DNA from: Acinetobacter zhairuonensis
Lineage (GTDB): Bacteria > Pseudomonadota > Gammaproteobacteria > Pseudomonadales > Moraxellaceae
Reading direction: 5' to 3'
Length of the DNA stretch: 64,000 nucleotides
Assembly (NCBI RefSeq): GCF_022601715.1
Contig: NZ_JAKVIM010000004.1
Coordinates: 1-64,000 of the forward strand
Part shown: positions 47,391-57,498 of the stretch, piece by piece
Numbering within the stretch: the stretch's first letter is position 1
Layout of the letters: each line of letters starts with the position of its first letter
Notes under the pieces: model-generated
The model's input: only the letters and a program-made list of their open reading frames with translations
What the model was told of the DNA's origin: nothing
The model's database searches: none
Translations under genes and position numbers: made by a program

Positions 47391-48197
47391 ATGAGTTCTT
47401 ATCTTTCTGCATTTCAAGGTTCAACCGCACTCATTACAGGTGCATCTTCAGGTATCGGCAAAGCGTATGCGCAAAAGCTGGCCTCTTTAGGCATCCACTT
47501 AATTTTGACCGCACGCTCTGAGCAAAAACTGAAGGAGTTAGCGCATGAACTACAAAAAAAATATCCCATTCGGGTTGAGGTCATTGGTTTAGATTTGGCT
47601 CATCAACATGCCGCGCAAAAGCTGTTTGATGAGGTGCAAGCCCGACAATTATCGGTGGAGATTTTAATTAACAACGCAGGATTTGGAAAATGGAGCCAAT
47701 TTCTAGATCAATCTGCTGCAACCTACAATGAAATGATCATGCTTAACATCAATAGTGTAACGTCCTTATGCTATTTATTTTTGCCACAAATGCTGACGAG
47801 CAAAAAAGGCATCATGATTAATATCGCATCGACAGCGGCATTCCAGCCGTTGCCCTACATAGCAGTGTATGGGGCAAGCAAATCTTATGTGCTGCATTTG
47901 ACTGAAGCGCTTGCAGGAGAATATGCGGCTTCAGGGATTAAATTTTTAGCGGTCTGTCCTGGCAATACTGAAACCAATTTTACGCAAGTGGCAAATGCCG
48001 ATACCCGCGGTATGAAAAGCTCTTCGGTCGATGAAGTCGTTTCAGCCACATTAAAGGCATTGGATCAAAACAAGGCTTCAATCATTGTAGGGTGTAACAA
48101 CTATCTCACTGCTCAATTGCCCCGTGTGCTGTCTCGACAAAAAATGATTGATGTGGTTGAGCGTATTCTTAGAACCCGCATTGTGAAAGCATCCTAA
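47391..48197 (+). CDS. Short-chain dehydrogenase/reductase
   Basis: 268 residues. NAD(P)-binding TGASSGIGKAYAQ (about 16-28), NNAGFG and the catalytic YGASK with an upstream Ser (NIASTAAF). It belongs to the classical DltE-like SDR group. No substrate can be given. Controlled, on position, by the MerR-family protein. Confidence 0.9.
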   Translation: MSSYLSAFQGSTALITGASSGIGKAYAQKLASLGIHLILTARSEQKLKELAHELQKKYPIRVEVIGLDLAHQHAAQKLFDEVQARQLSVEILINNAGFGKWSQFLDQSAATYNEMIMLNINSVTSLCYLFLPQMLTSKKGIMINIASTAAFQPLPYIAVYGASKSYVLHLTEALAGEYAASGIKFLAVCPGNTETNFTQVANADTRGMKSSSVDEVVSATLKALDQNKASIIVGCNNYLTAQLPRVLSRQKMIDVVERILRTRIVKAS

Positions 48198-48210
48198 ATA
48201 GAGGCGCATT

Positions 48211-48242
48211 GAAAAGATTAAGACGTCGCGCTTAATCTTTTC
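48211..48242 (+). terminator. Hairpin after the SDR gene
   Basis: Perfect 12-bp stem GAAAAGATTAAG/CTTAATCTTTTC with an eight-base loop. Confidence 0.75.
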
Positions 48243-48376
48243 ATACTGAAAGATTTGCCCCGCATACATCAGATCTGCTGCTGCCACCTATCTGATTACC
48301 ATACCAATATGCATATTCCAAAACACCTGCTGGACTTTATTGCACAATTTAGTTGTATGTATAACCAGCGCTGTAT

Positions 48377-48529
48377 GTGAATGATTTTGAACAGCACTAC
48401 AATCAGTTTCTACAAATCTTAGAACTAGCAATTAATCATGACGCACGACAACATCATGCTATTCCGCGACAGCATGCCTTTGAATCGATTGAATCATTTT
48501 TTGAGCGCACATTTGCCGCAGCCTGTTAA
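48377..48529 (+). CDS. Short open frame, possibly a gene remnant
   Basis: A 50-codon frame from GTG 48377 with a protein-like composition (NDFEQHYNQFLQILELA near the start, FESIESFFERTF near the end) in a 390-bp gap. There is no good ribosome site, and a stop lies a few codons upstream. It may be the 3' end of a decayed gene. The rest of 48243-48587 shows nothing I can name. Confidence 0.25.
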   Translation: MNDFEQHYNQFLQILELAINHDARQHHAIPRQHAFESIESFFERTFAAAC

Positions 48530-48587
48530 ATCAACCCCAGCAGAGGTGTTCTTTACTACTTATTAACACCTCAAATGCTCGCCATAT

Positions 48588-48941
48588 TTAGAGCAAATTG
48601 ACTGCCAATAATGCCAACACGGCGGGCACTGCCTGAATATATATAATCTTTTTACTGGCGGTCAGTCCCCCATAAATGCCTGCCACCAATACGCAACCTA
48701 AAAAGAAGTTTGCCAGAGCCACAGCATAGCTTTCAGGTGCGCACAATGACCAGAATAAACCTGCTGCCAAAAAGCCATTATATAGCCCCTGATTTTGTGC
48801 CATGACCTTGGTCAATTGGGCTTTTTCAGGCGTATTGCCAAAGGCTTTTAAACCTTTGGGTTTATCCCATAAAAACATTTCCAGCACTAAAATATAGACA
48901 TGTAAAAGGGCGATGAGTCCCACTAAAATTTGTCCCAGCAT
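48588..48941 (-). CDS. DUF1304 small membrane protein
   Basis: 117 residues, four membrane segments. It has the DUF1304 pattern LHVYILVLEMFLW and QNQGLYNGFLAAGL. Function unknown. Next to an oxidoreductase/TetR unit on the same strand, 77 bp downstream. Confidence 0.88.
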   Translation of the reverse strand: MLGQILVGLIALLHVYILVLEMFLWDKPKGLKAFGNTPEKAQLTKVMAQNQGLYNGFLAAGLFWSLCAPESYAVALANFFLGCVLVAGIYGGLTASKKIIYIQAVPAVLALLAVNLL

Positions 48942-49018
48942 TTTTATTTTCCTTTTTTGCTTTGCTTTCTAAGATATAACAAAAGTGAGCCTTGCGGCTC
49001 ACTTCAGTAGATTTGATA

Positions 49019-49996
49019 TTAAGGCTTAAACAACACTTTACCTTGGCGTGCGTCTTGAGTCGCTTTTTGCGCCGCTTGCGTCACTTGATCAAACGCATAA
49101 ACGCCTTCGACAGGTAAGGTCAATTTCTGCTGCGCCGCGAGGGTTAATAATTCCATCACCAAGGCTTTTTTACGTTCCGCTGGCATTTGCTGATTCACCA
49201 CACTTGCCCAGAAACCTTTCACAGCAGCTTGTTTAAAGATTAAATCGCCCGATTCAATCTGCATGGTTTCACCCGTCATGCTGCCAAAGGATACCAACAA
49301 TGAATTTTCACCCAACAGGCTGAGTAACTCGCCACTGGCTTTGCCGCCAATCGAGTCTACACCCACCATCAATGGATGCTCACCCTGAATGGCTTTGACT
49401 TGGTCTTTCCAGTCCGCCTGATCGGTTGCCACCACATTTTGAATACCCAGTGCATTCATTTCGGCAACAGCTTCTTGGCGACGCACCAAGTTAATCACAT
49501 GAATCCCACGCGCTTGTGCAATCATCGCCACAGTTTTACCCACAGCACCATTGGCAGTGTTTTGAATCATCCACTGGTCTGGCTGTAAATTGGCAAAATC
49601 CAACAACATTAAAGAACTCAGTGGCATGGCAATCAACTGCGCTGCCAGTTCATCTGGAATGGCATCAGGTAAAGGAATCAATGCGCCTGCTGGTGCCAGA
49701 CAATATTCTGCCCAACTACCATGAATACCTGCAGCAGAAACACGTTGTCCCAGTTCAAAACCTGCGACACCTTCACCCAACGCATCGATAATACCTACTG
49801 CTTCGCTGCCACCAATGGCAGGCAATTCAGGCTTATAACCATAGCTACCGCGTACCGTCCAGACATCATGGTTATGAATTGGCGATAAAATGACTTTGAG
49901 ACGCACTTGACCTGCTTCCGGCTCAGGTTGTGGCATGTCCGCTTGTTCTAAAACATCAACAGGTTCACCAAAACTACGGTGGATAATACTTCGCAT
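49019..49996 (-). CDS. Zinc-type (MDR) quinone/enoyl reductase-like oxidoreductase
   Basis: 325 residues, medium-chain dehydrogenase fold. N-terminal GroES-like part with GEPVDVLEQADMPQPEPEAGQV; nucleotide-binding segment NTANGAVGKTVAMIAQARG. No structural-zinc cysteine cluster, so it resembles MECR/quinone reductases that use NADPH without zinc. It follows a NemR-like regulator by three bases and may detoxify reactive electrophiles. Confidence 0.85.
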   Translation of the reverse strand: MRSIIHRSFGEPVDVLEQADMPQPEPEAGQVRLKVILSPIHNHDVWTVRGSYGYKPELPAIGGSEAVGIIDALGEGVAGFELGQRVSAAGIHGSWAEYCLAPAGALIPLPDAIPDELAAQLIAMPLSSLMLLDFANLQPDQWMIQNTANGAVGKTVAMIAQARGIHVINLVRRQEAVAEMNALGIQNVVATDQADWKDQVKAIQGEHPLMVGVDSIGGKASGELLSLLGENSLLVSFGSMTGETMQIESGDLIFKQAAVKGFWASVVNQQMPAERKKALVMELLTLAAQQKLTLPVEGVYAFDQVTQAAQKATQDARQGKVLFKP

Positions 49997-49999
49997 GGG

Positions 50000-50602
50000 T
50001 TAATCCTTCATTGGTTGTAATAGGTTGTGTGTGGTTTCGAGTGCCAAATGCAAAGGAGCTTTGTCTTGTGCCAATTTGGCCAGCAAGGCTGCGCCTAACC
50101 ACAGTTGATACATCACTTGCGCCATTTTCACGGGCTGAATATGTGCGGGGATCGAACCTTCCTGCTGTCCTTCTTCAAGTAAAGCAGCAACCCGCTCGGT
50201 TAATTTACTGACCCCGAAATTCAGAATCTGACGCATATCTTCCGACAGATCAGACACTTCGGCAGCCAGCTTCACAATCAGGCAGTTTTCTGCCCAACCG
50301 CCATGAATCGGGTCTTCAATCCATGCCTGCCATAACGCCATTAAGCGCGCATAGGCACTGCCATCCGTCAGTTGCCACAGCTGCTCCACCTGATTTTTAT
50401 AATCCGTGATGTACTGCTCTAACAGCGCGCAGCCAAAGGCTTCTTTCGAGGCAAAATAATGGTAGAACGAACCTTTCGGCACGTCGCATGCTTTTAAAAT
50501 TTCTTGCAGCCCCACGCCAACAAAGCCTTTCTGTAACACCAGTGGAAAACTGGTCTCCAAAATATGCTGACGAGTGGCTTCACTTTTGTTTGATCGTTTC
50601 AT
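50000..50602 (-). CDS. NemR-like TetR-family repressor
   Basis: About 200 residues. HTH VGLQEILKACDVPKGSFYHYFASKEAFG is followed by ENCLIVKLAAEVSDLSEDMR, matching E. coli NemR in the same place and keeping the cysteine of that segment. NemR responds to electrophiles and bleach and represses a reductase. A NemR-type box (50624-50638) lies just upstream. ATG 50602 is preferred over 50608. Confidence 0.88.
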   Translation of the reverse strand: MKRSNKSEATRQHILETSFPLVLQKGFVGVGLQEILKACDVPKGSFYHYFASKEAFGCALLEQYITDYKNQVEQLWQLTDGSAYARLMALWQAWIEDPIHGGWAENCLIVKLAAEVSDLSEDMRQILNFGVSKLTERVAALLEEGQQEGSIPAHIQPVKMAQVMYQLWLGAALLAKLAQDKAPLHLALETTHNLLQPMKD

Positions 50603-50623
50603 GCACACACTTTAATTTAGTAT

Positions 50624-50638
50624 TAGACCAGTCGTCTA
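50624..50638. promoter_or_regulatory. NemR-type operator
   Basis: TAGACCAGTCGTCTA, an inverted repeat TAGAC/GTCTA with a five-base centre, 21 bp before the tetR start. It is close to the TAGACC-type box of NemR regulators. Confidence 0.65.
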
Positions 50639-50845
50639 GTAAAATTATGTAATTTTGAATTGTTCACGCTTTTCGGCTAGTCACTGCGTCAATTGAATGT
50701 TAAAACTAGCTGCTGAACGGATACCGCATCCGTCACGGCATGCTAAACCGTCATTATTTGTCGTTTAAAAATCAATTCGGCTGCCTTGAACAATTTTAAA
50801 GCGCTATCATATAAGTTTCTATTTGCACATAACTGAGATGTTTTC

Positions 50846-53677
50846 ATGAGCCAAAGTCATATCCGTATTCGAGGTGCACGTACCCATAATTTAAAAAATG
50901 TGAGCCTCGATATTCCCCGCGACAAGTTTGTGGTGATTACGGGACTTTCGGGTTCAGGTAAATCTTCCCTCGCGTTTGACACGTTATATGCCGAAGGTCA
51001 GCGCCGCTATGTGGAATCACTGTCTGCCTATGCGCGCCAGTTTTTATCGCAAATGGAAAAACCTGAAGTCGACTCGATTGAAGGCTTAAGCCCTGCCATT
51101 GCCATTGAACAAAAATCCACCAGCCATAACCCGCGTTCTACCGTGGGCACTATTACCGAAATTTACGACTATTTACGTCTGCTCTATGCACGTGTCGGCA
51201 CCCCGTTTTGCCCTGAACACGACCTACCGATGGTGGCGCAAACCATTTCGGAAATGGTCGATGCAGTCAAAGCCCTCGAAGAAGGCACTGCACTAATGTT
51301 ATTGGCACCGGTGGTGCGCGATCGTAAAGGTGAATACACCCACCTGTTCGAGCAACTGCAAAGCCAAGGTTTTGTGCGCGCCCGAGTGGATGGTGAAATC
51401 ATTGATATTGATTCACCGCCTGAACTGGATAAAAAGAAAAAACACACCATTGAAGTGGTGGTGGATCGTTTTAAAGTCCGTGATGACTTGGGTAACCGTA
51501 TTGCGGAAAGCTTTGAAACTGCATTGCGTTTAGGTGGCGATATTGCAGTACTGTCATGGATGAAAGATGAACATCCTGACCGCGTCTTTTCAGCCAAACA
51601 CTCTTGCCCTGAATGTGACCGTGCCGTAGCAGAACTGGAACCGCGTCTGTTTTCATTTAACAATCCCTTTGGTGCCTGCCCCGTCTGTGATGGTTTAGGT
51701 ACCCGTAGCCATTTCAGTGCAGACAAACTGATTCCCAACCATGAACTGTCGATCAGTCAGGGGGCTATCCGCGGTTGGGATAGACAACGTCCGTATTACT
51801 ACAGCATGATTCAAAAAGTCGCGGATCACTTTGAATTTTCTTTAGATACCCCGTGGCATGAACTGAATAAAGACACCCAGAAAAAGTTTTTATACGGTAC
51901 TGGCAAAGAAAAAGTCGATTTAAGTTATATCGATGAACGCGGTCGTAAACACAATCGGGTACAGCCGTTTGAAGGGATTTTGCCGCACCTTGAGCGTCGT
52001 TATCGCGAAACTGAAAGCAATTATGTACGAGATGATTTGGCGCAGTATTTATCCAATGCCGCCTGTGATGCCTGTGGCGGTTCACGTTTAAATGAAATCT
52101 CGCGTAATGTACGCGTCAAAGACAAAACCATTGCCGAAATCACCAAAATGTCGATTGGTGATGCCGAAACCTATTACCAAACCCTGAACTTAACCGGTGC
52201 CAAGGGGGAAATTGCCGACAAGATTTTTAAAGAAATCCGCGAACGTCTGCACTTCCTCGTGTCGGTGGGTTTGAACTATCTCAGCCTATCTCGTTCCGCC
52301 GAAACCCTCTCAGGCGGCGAAGCGCAGCGTATTCGTCTGGCATCGCAAATTGGGGCAGGTTTAATGGGCGTGATGTACGTGTTGGATGAACCTTCAATTG
52401 GTCTACATCAGCGTGACAACGACCGTCTACTGGAAACTTTGGTGCGCTTGCGTGATCTGGGCAATACTGTATTAGTCGTTGAGCATGATGAAGATGCGAT
52501 TCGCGCAGCCGATCATATTATTGATATTGGTCCAGGGGCAGGCGTGCATGGTGGTCAAATTATTGCCGAAGGTACAGCCGATGAACTGGCACGCCATGAG
52601 GATTCTTTAACAGGACAATATCTGTCAGGTAAATTAAAAATTGCCGTGCCTGCACAGCGTACGCAACCGCCGCGTCCAGATGAACAGATTAAACTGATGG
52701 GTGCTGCGGGACATAACCTGAAAAATGTCGATCTAACGATTCCTTTGGGTGTAATGACCTGCGTCACAGGTGTATCGGGTTCAGGTAAATCTACCTTAAT
52801 TAACCGTACCTTGTTGCCATTGGCTGCAACGCAATTGAATGGTGCAACCACACTGACTGCCGAAAAGTTTGATTCGATCGATGGCTTACAATTCCTCGAT
52901 AAAGTCGTGGATATTGACCAAAGCCCGATTGGACGTACGCCACGCTCTAACCCTGCCACCTATACGGGTTTATTTACCCCAATTCGTGAGTTGTTTGCAC
53001 AAACCCCTGAAGCCAAAGCCCGAGGTTATGCGGCAGGTCGTTTCTCCTTTAACGTCAAAGGCGGACGCTGCGAAGCGTGTGAAGGCGATGGCATGATTAA
53101 AGTAGCAATGCACTTCTTGCCTGATATGTACGTGCCGTGTGATGCCTGCCATGGCAAACGCTATAACCGTGAAACTTTAGAAGTCGGTTATAAAGGTAAA
53201 AACATTTCCGATGTATTGGACATGACCGTTGAAGATGCGATGCATTTCTTCGAAGCGATTCCTGTGATTCACCGTCGTTTAGAAACCTTGCACCAAGTCG
53301 GTTTGGGTTATATCCGTTTGGGTCAATCGGCAACGACGCTTTCAGGTGGTGAAGCACAGCGTGTGAAACTGGCACGTGAGTTGGCAAAACGCGATACAGG
53401 CAAAACCTTGTATGTGTTGGATGAACCGACCACGGGTCTGCATTTCCATGACATTGCCAAGCTGCTCGACATCCTGCATGAGCTACGCAATAAGGGCAAT
53501 ACCATTGTGGTGATTGAGCATAATTTGGATGTGGTTAAAACCGCAGACTGGGTAATTGACTTAGGTCCTGAAGGTGGTGCAGGTGGTGGGCAGATTATTG
53601 CCGAAGGTACGCCTGAAGAAGTGGTGAAAAGTAAAATTTCACATACAGCTAAGTTCTTAAAACCGTTGTTGAAATAA
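50846..53677 (+). CDS. uvrA: Excinuclease ABC subunit A
   Basis: 943 residues, damage recognition in nucleotide excision repair. Two ABC ATPase modules: Walker [10 protein letters not shown] (about 32) and GVSGSGKST (about 640); signatures LSGGEAQRI and LSGGEAQRV. Zinc modules are CPECD...CPVCDG, CDACGG and CEACEGDG...CDACHG. Full length. No LexA-type CTG-N10-CAG site stood out in the promoter region. Confidence 0.98.
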   Translation: MSQSHIRIRGARTHNLKNVSLDIPRDKFVVITGLSGSGKSSLAFDTLYAEGQRRYVESLSAYARQFLSQMEKPEVDSIEGLSPAIAIEQKSTSHNPRSTVGTITEIYDYLRLLYARVGTPFCPEHDLPMVAQTISEMVDAVKALEEGTALMLLAPVVRDRKGEYTHLFEQLQSQGFVRARVDGEIIDIDSPPELDKKKKHTIEVVVDRFKVRDDLGNRIAESFETALRLGGDIAVLSWMKDEHPDRVFSAKHSCPECDRAVAELEPRLFSFNNPFGACPVCDGLGTRSHFSADKLIPNHELSISQGAIRGWDRQRPYYYSMIQKVADHFEFSLDTPWHELNKDTQKKFLYGTGKEKVDLSYIDERGRKHNRVQPFEGILPHLERRYRETESNYVRDDLAQYLSNAACDACGGSRLNEISRNVRVKDKTIAEITKMSIGDAETYYQTLNLTGAKGEIADKIFKEIRERLHFLVSVGLNYLSLSRSAETLSGGEAQRIRLASQIGAGLMGVMYVLDEPSIGLHQRDNDRLLETLVRLRDLGNTVLVVEHDEDAIRAADHIIDIGPGAGVHGGQIIAEGTADELARHEDSLTGQYLSGKLKIAVPAQRTQPPRPDEQIKLMGAAGHNLKNVDLTIPLGVMTCVTGVSGSGKSTLINRTLLPLAATQLNGATTLTAEKFDSIDGLQFLDKVVDIDQSPIGRTPRSNPATYTGLFTPIRELFAQTPEAKARGYAAGRFSFNVKGGRCEACEGDGMIKVAMHFLPDMYVPCDACHGKRYNRETLEVGYKGKNISDVLDMTVEDAMHFFEAIPVIHRRLETLHQVGLGYIRLGQSATTLSGGEAQRVKLARELAKRDTGKTLYVLDEPTTGLHFHDIAKLLDILHELRNKGNTIVVIEHNLDVVKTADWVIDLGPEGGAGGGQIIAEGTPEEVVKSKISHTAKFLKPLLK

Positions 53678-53683
53678 GAATCT

Positions 53684-53717
53684 CCCCTAACCCCTCTTTT
53701 TAAAGAGGGGTTAGGGG
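53684..53717. repeat. Perfect 16-bp hairpin after uvrA
   Basis: CCCCTAACCCCTCTTT (53684-53699) pairs with AAAGAGGGGTTAGGGG (53702-53717) across a TT loop. No T-run follows, so this may be a small mobile hairpin repeat rather than a terminator. It marks the border between uvrA and the AT-rich gene that follows. Confidence 0.75.
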
Positions 53718-53762
53718 GAATTTAAATAAACATAAGAAATAAATAATTTTTGGGGGTGAATA

Positions 53763-54617
53763 ATGCGGTTTTCAGAAAGATATGGTTATAAGCCTGTGCG
53801 TGAAATTATTCAAAAAGAAAGTATAAATAATGAATTGAAAAATAGACTTTGGAATATCATTAGCATCTCTATATTTGAAAAATACCAACCTCCCTCTCGC
53901 GCTTTGCGGGTACAAGTAATTAAAGGGAGTAATCTAGACTTTTTCTTTTCAGCACTTTTTCATTCATTTTTTAAGAAAAGAGTTGATCAAATCCCCTTGT
54001 CCATTCAATCAACTATTGAGCATATTGATAAATTATTTTTTGGTAAATATAAATGGTTTGAAATATACGATTTGATTGAAACCTGTATTGAATATTTCCC
54101 CTTTCAAAACGAAAAAGATAGCTTCATTCTACTTTTAAATGATTGTTTACAATCTGAAAACTCAGCCTATAGAGTTATTAACCAGCAAATTACAGAAATA
54201 ACATCTGAACAAGAAATTCAATCTATCGAAGATGCTTTAGAAAATACAGATCAATATTCAGGTGTTCAACAACATCTTAATCAAGCTTTAAAACTGATGT
54301 CAGATCGTCAAAACCCCGATTATCGAAACTCAATTAAAGAATCGATTAGCGGTGTAGAAGCTTTGGCAATGCAACTTCTCGAAGATAATTCCATTACTTT
54401 AGGAAAAGCGATTCCTAAATTAAGATCTAAATACAATTTACATCCAACTCTTATGGAAAGTTTAAATAAATTATACGGATATTCGTCAGATGAAGATGGG
54501 GTACGTCATGGGTCTCCTAACTCATCCACTGTAACCTATATCGATGCAAAATTTATGCTGGTTGCCTGCACCAACTTTATTAATTATTTGATTGAAAAAA
54601 CCAAAGGACAAAACTGA
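53763..54617 (+). CDS. AbiJ-NTD4/HEPN-like putative abortive-infection protein
   Basis: 284 residues. The N-terminal segment FSERYGYKPV...LWNIIS (1-35) is typical of the AbiJ_NTD4 domain. The C-terminal helical part (about 180-284) resembles the HEPN-related domain of these proteins, with SIKESISGVEALA, TLGKAIPKL and DEDGVRHGSP. Such proteins are single-gene phage-defence candidates. The gene is clearly more A+T-rich than uvrA and lies between a hairpin repeat and an odd non-coding stretch, which suggests acquisition. Activity is inferred only. Confidence 0.75.
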   Translation: MRFSERYGYKPVREIIQKESINNELKNRLWNIISISIFEKYQPPSRALRVQVIKGSNLDFFFSALFHSFFKKRVDQIPLSIQSTIEHIDKLFFGKYKWFEIYDLIETCIEYFPFQNEKDSFILLLNDCLQSENSAYRVINQQITEITSEQEIQSIEDALENTDQYSGVQQHLNQALKLMSDRQNPDYRNSIKESISGVEALAMQLLEDNSITLGKAIPKLRSKYNLHPTLMESLNKLYGYSSDEDGVRHGSPNSSTVTYIDAKFMLVACTNFINYLIEKTKGQN

Positions 54618-54928
54618 AACTCAATCACATGACAGGCGACATGGAGGTCGCCCGTTTGACTGTGCTCCAAGGGACTGAACGTCAGTCAAAACAGAAGGTT
54701 TTATCACTTTTTCCCAGTCAAAAGTGAGGCAACTCCTATGCAACGAGCGTTAAATCACTGACTCAATATGAGGACGAGATAAAGAATCAAACTGATATTC
54801 AAATCACTTAACACCAAAAACTAAATTCTATTTCTCAATTTAAATTCAAATCACGTAAAATCCGACTCGGCTTTTATCAAAACAGAAGCCCTATGACTTT
54901 TCAATAACTCAATTACATAATCAAAATC
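54618..54928. other. Non-coding stretch with three hairpins
   Basis: Inverted repeats GGCGAC/GTCGCC (54635-54652), TTTGACTG/CAGTCAAA (54655-54690) and CACTTTT/AAAAGTG (54705-54726) follow one another. There is no supported frame. This may be part of a dispersed repeat or a structured RNA. Confidence 0.5.
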
Positions 54929-55744
54929 ATGAAAGCACTCCTTCTCAGCATGTCTTTGGGACTTGTTTCCCTGCATACCCTTGCCGATGGCTATATGAAT
55001 GAAAATATGATTGTTTTCAGCTCAGAATCCGATGGCAGTGATGACCCATGGCAAGACCACCCAAAATGTACACCCAACATTCAACCTGTTAGTACTGCAA
55101 AAACATGGCTAGTTCAGTATTTCTATGCTGACCAAAGCCCCTTAACTTCTGGATTTATCACCACGCAAAAGCCTTCAAGCAAAGCCAGCGAATGCGAACA
55201 TCTGGTACATTTTCCAGATCAAATACAAGGCTCAGGGACTTTTGAAAGTTTTTATCCGAATGGAAAAATGCGTAGCCAGATCGAATATGAAGATGGTGTT
55301 TACCACGGCAAGCTCATTTTTTGGCATGCCAACGGCTTAAAAGAACAAGAATCGAATGCGATTCACGGTGTCACGGATGGTGACTACCGCATTTGGCACC
55401 CGAACGGACAATTGGCACTGTCCATGAAATATAAAGATGATATGCAGGATGGCATGAAACAACGCTGGTATGCCGATGGTAAACCGTGGACCTATGTGCG
55501 TTTCGAACATGGTGTAATGCGTGGTGAACTGAAACAGTGGTTTCAGAATGGAAAACTGGAACGCCGCGGAGAATACCGTAACGGGCTAAGACAAAACCGC
55601 TATGAAATCTGGCACGAAGATGGCACACCAGAAGCCGTATTAACCTATGATGCAGGCAGTATTATTCAAGCCCAGTGCTGGAATGAAGGAGGTAAAGCAC
55701 TCGCGAGCAAAAGTTGTATGAACAGCTATCGAAATGAAGAATAA
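54929..55744 (+). CDS. Secreted MORN-2 repeat protein (YwqK-like)
   Basis: 271 residues with a signal peptide (MKALLLSMSLGLVSLHTLA). From about residue 108 five or more MORN-variant units follow (FYPNGK, FWHANG, IWHPNG, WYADGK, WFQNGK, IWHEDG, each with Y-x-x-G-x-x-x-G spacing). Databases often name such proteins YwqK-family antitoxin, but nothing here shows toxin-antitoxin function. No partner gene is adjacent. Confidence 0.85.
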   Translation: MKALLLSMSLGLVSLHTLADGYMNENMIVFSSESDGSDDPWQDHPKCTPNIQPVSTAKTWLVQYFYADQSPLTSGFITTQKPSSKASECEHLVHFPDQIQGSGTFESFYPNGKMRSQIEYEDGVYHGKLIFWHANGLKEQESNAIHGVTDGDYRIWHPNGQLALSMKYKDDMQDGMKQRWYADGKPWTYVRFEHGVMRGELKQWFQNGKLERRGEYRNGLRQNRYEIWHEDGTPEAVLTYDAGSIIQAQCWNEGGKALASKSCMNSYRNEE

Positions 55745-55764
55745 TTCTGAATAACAGTGCATTG

Positions 55765-55799
55765 ATGCGGTCACAAGCCTAACCTTGTACCGCATTTTT
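55765..55799 (+). terminator. Terminator of the MORN gene
   Basis: ATGCGGT-ACAAG pairs with CTTGT-ACCGCAT (one bulged C), then five T. It overlaps the last codons of the convergent diguanylate cyclase gene. Confidence 0.75.
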
Positions 55800-57479
55800 C
55801 CCCTTTGCTTTGGCTTTAAACAAAGACTGATCAGCTTTATGAAACAGTTCTAACCAACTGGCAGCACCCACTGCATAACCTGCGCTGATGGAAACATGTA
55901 ATTCCTGTGCCAGCCCGACTTGCATACTGGTGCTGTCAACATCGCGTCGTATTTGATCAGCAATATTCAGTGCGTCAATATCTGTGATTTGCTCCAGCAA
56001 GACTAAAAATTCGTCCCCGCCATAACGCACAATTAAATCTGTGGTACGCACATTGGCTTTTAAAATATTGGCGACCATCTGAATGACTTTGTCGCCAATC
56101 ATGTGCCCATATTGATCATTCACTTGTTTAAAATCATCAATATCAATTACCAGCAGTCCCAGCTTTTCGAGTTTTTTCGGCTGCTGTTCCAGATGCTGAA
56201 TATAACTTTCTAAAGCTAAACGATTAGCAACGCCAGTTAAGGCATCCGAATTGGCAATATTTTTCAGCTGAAATTCCAAAGCATCACGTTGCTGTAACAT
56301 GCCTTCTAGCTTGCGTATTGCCGTAAATAGGGAATCCACACCACGTTCTTGCAGCAGTCGGTCTGAAGGCTGCGGTTGCGCCTGCGATAAATTTAAAATG
56401 GTTTCTCGAGCTTTAATTAAAGGCTCAAACACATTGCGACGCGCATAAATCATGGTGAACAATGCCGCCATTAAGGACACCGAAGTCATAAAAAGGGTCA
56501 GAAAAAATTGCCGCTTGGCTTGTAATTTCTCACGTTCTGCCACTTTCAGACTGTAGTCCAACATATAGCTTTGCAAATTCACCACAGAACTAAATTTATC
56601 GACAATTTGCTTGGTCAATTCCGTACCAGACAGCACATATGCTTGCCCTGCAAGGCTGTTTTGAATCAGCGTTTGTACGGTTCCAATCCCTTGATCGAGA
56701 AAGTCCGTTTTGACTTTCTGATGTAGTTGAATAAATTCAGGGGTTTTGTCTTGTTCTGGCAAAATGGTGTAGACCAAATCCCACAAATATCGTGCTTGAT
56801 GTTGAGTCTGTAAGGAACGCGCCAAATTGGTATCGGGCATTTTTTCTTCAAAGGTCACAGGCGCAATAATATTGGAAGCTACACGCCCAGCCTGATCGCG
56901 CAAATCTGCCAAAATCAGAATTAAGGTATAGTAATTCGAGGTGTATTCATCTTGGCTTTGTGAATGAATAACCATATTTTTCAATATATTATGGCTTTCA
57001 TCCCAAGCAGAAAACATCTTTAAAATTGCCCCATCCGGTTGTTGCATACTGCGCGCTGTGCGTGGCAGTGCAGCATAGGCATCTACGGCTGCACGTCCTT
57101 GCTGGAGTTGCGGTTGCAATTGCGTAGCAATTTCGGAGGCTTCGGTGTAAAAACCTGTCGCATTGAGCTGCACAATCGTACTTTGAATATGCTGATCTAC
57201 CCCACGTCGATATTCTGCTAACTCTTCTCGGTTCTGGGCATACTCTTCGGACGTACTGGACATAACTTTATTACTTGGAGCACGTTCCCGCGAAATTTTA
57301 TTGGATAATTCCGCAACCGTGCGCAAACTTTTAATTTCTGTCAGTGCCAGCTGGGCTTGTTGATAATGCTGATAACTTTTGAAGATGAGCGGAACAGAAA
57401 TAAACAGTAATGACAGCACAATGACCAACATTGCCCCGAATAATCGCTTACTTATATTTTCTGCACGTAATTTTGCCAT
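55779..57479 (-). CDS. Membrane diguanylate cyclase (GGDEF)
   Basis: 566 residues. One membrane segment at about 12-33, a helical periplasmic sensor domain to about 325, a second membrane segment (about 327-347), a linker, then a GGDEF domain from about 400. The active site RYGGDEF is intact, and the inhibitory I-site RTTD lies five residues before GGDEF, so it should make c-di-GMP under product inhibition. Last of three minus-strand genes after the OXA gene and the 59-residue frame. Confidence 0.93.
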   Translation of the reverse strand: MAKLRAENISKRLFGAMLVIVLSLLFISVPLIFKSYQHYQQAQLALTEIKSLRTVAELSNKISRERAPSNKVMSSTSEEYAQNREELAEYRRGVDQHIQSTIVQLNATGFYTEASEIATQLQPQLQQGRAAVDAYAALPRTARSMQQPDGAILKMFSAWDESHNILKNMVIHSQSQDEYTSNYYTLILILADLRDQAGRVASNIIAPVTFEEKMPDTNLARSLQTQHQARYLWDLVYTILPEQDKTPEFIQLHQKVKTDFLDQGIGTVQTLIQNSLAGQAYVLSGTELTKQIVDKFSSVVNLQSYMLDYSLKVAEREKLQAKRQFFLTLFMTSVSLMAALFTMIYARRNVFEPLIKARETILNLSQAQPQPSDRLLQERGVDSLFTAIRKLEGMLQQRDALEFQLKNIANSDALTGVANRLALESYIQHLEQQPKKLEKLGLLVIDIDDFKQVNDQYGHMIGDKVIQMVANILKANVRTTDLIVRYGGDEFLVLLEQITDIDALNIADQIRRDVDSTSMQVGLAQELHVSISAGYAVGAASWLELFHKADQSLFKAKAKGKNAVQG

Positions 57480-57498
57480 GAATCGTTTTAAATTTTAT

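Noticed and set aside
54929-55744. Toxin-antitoxin system
   Set aside because: The MORN protein is exported and has no toxin partner; the YwqK-antitoxin name is only a database label.
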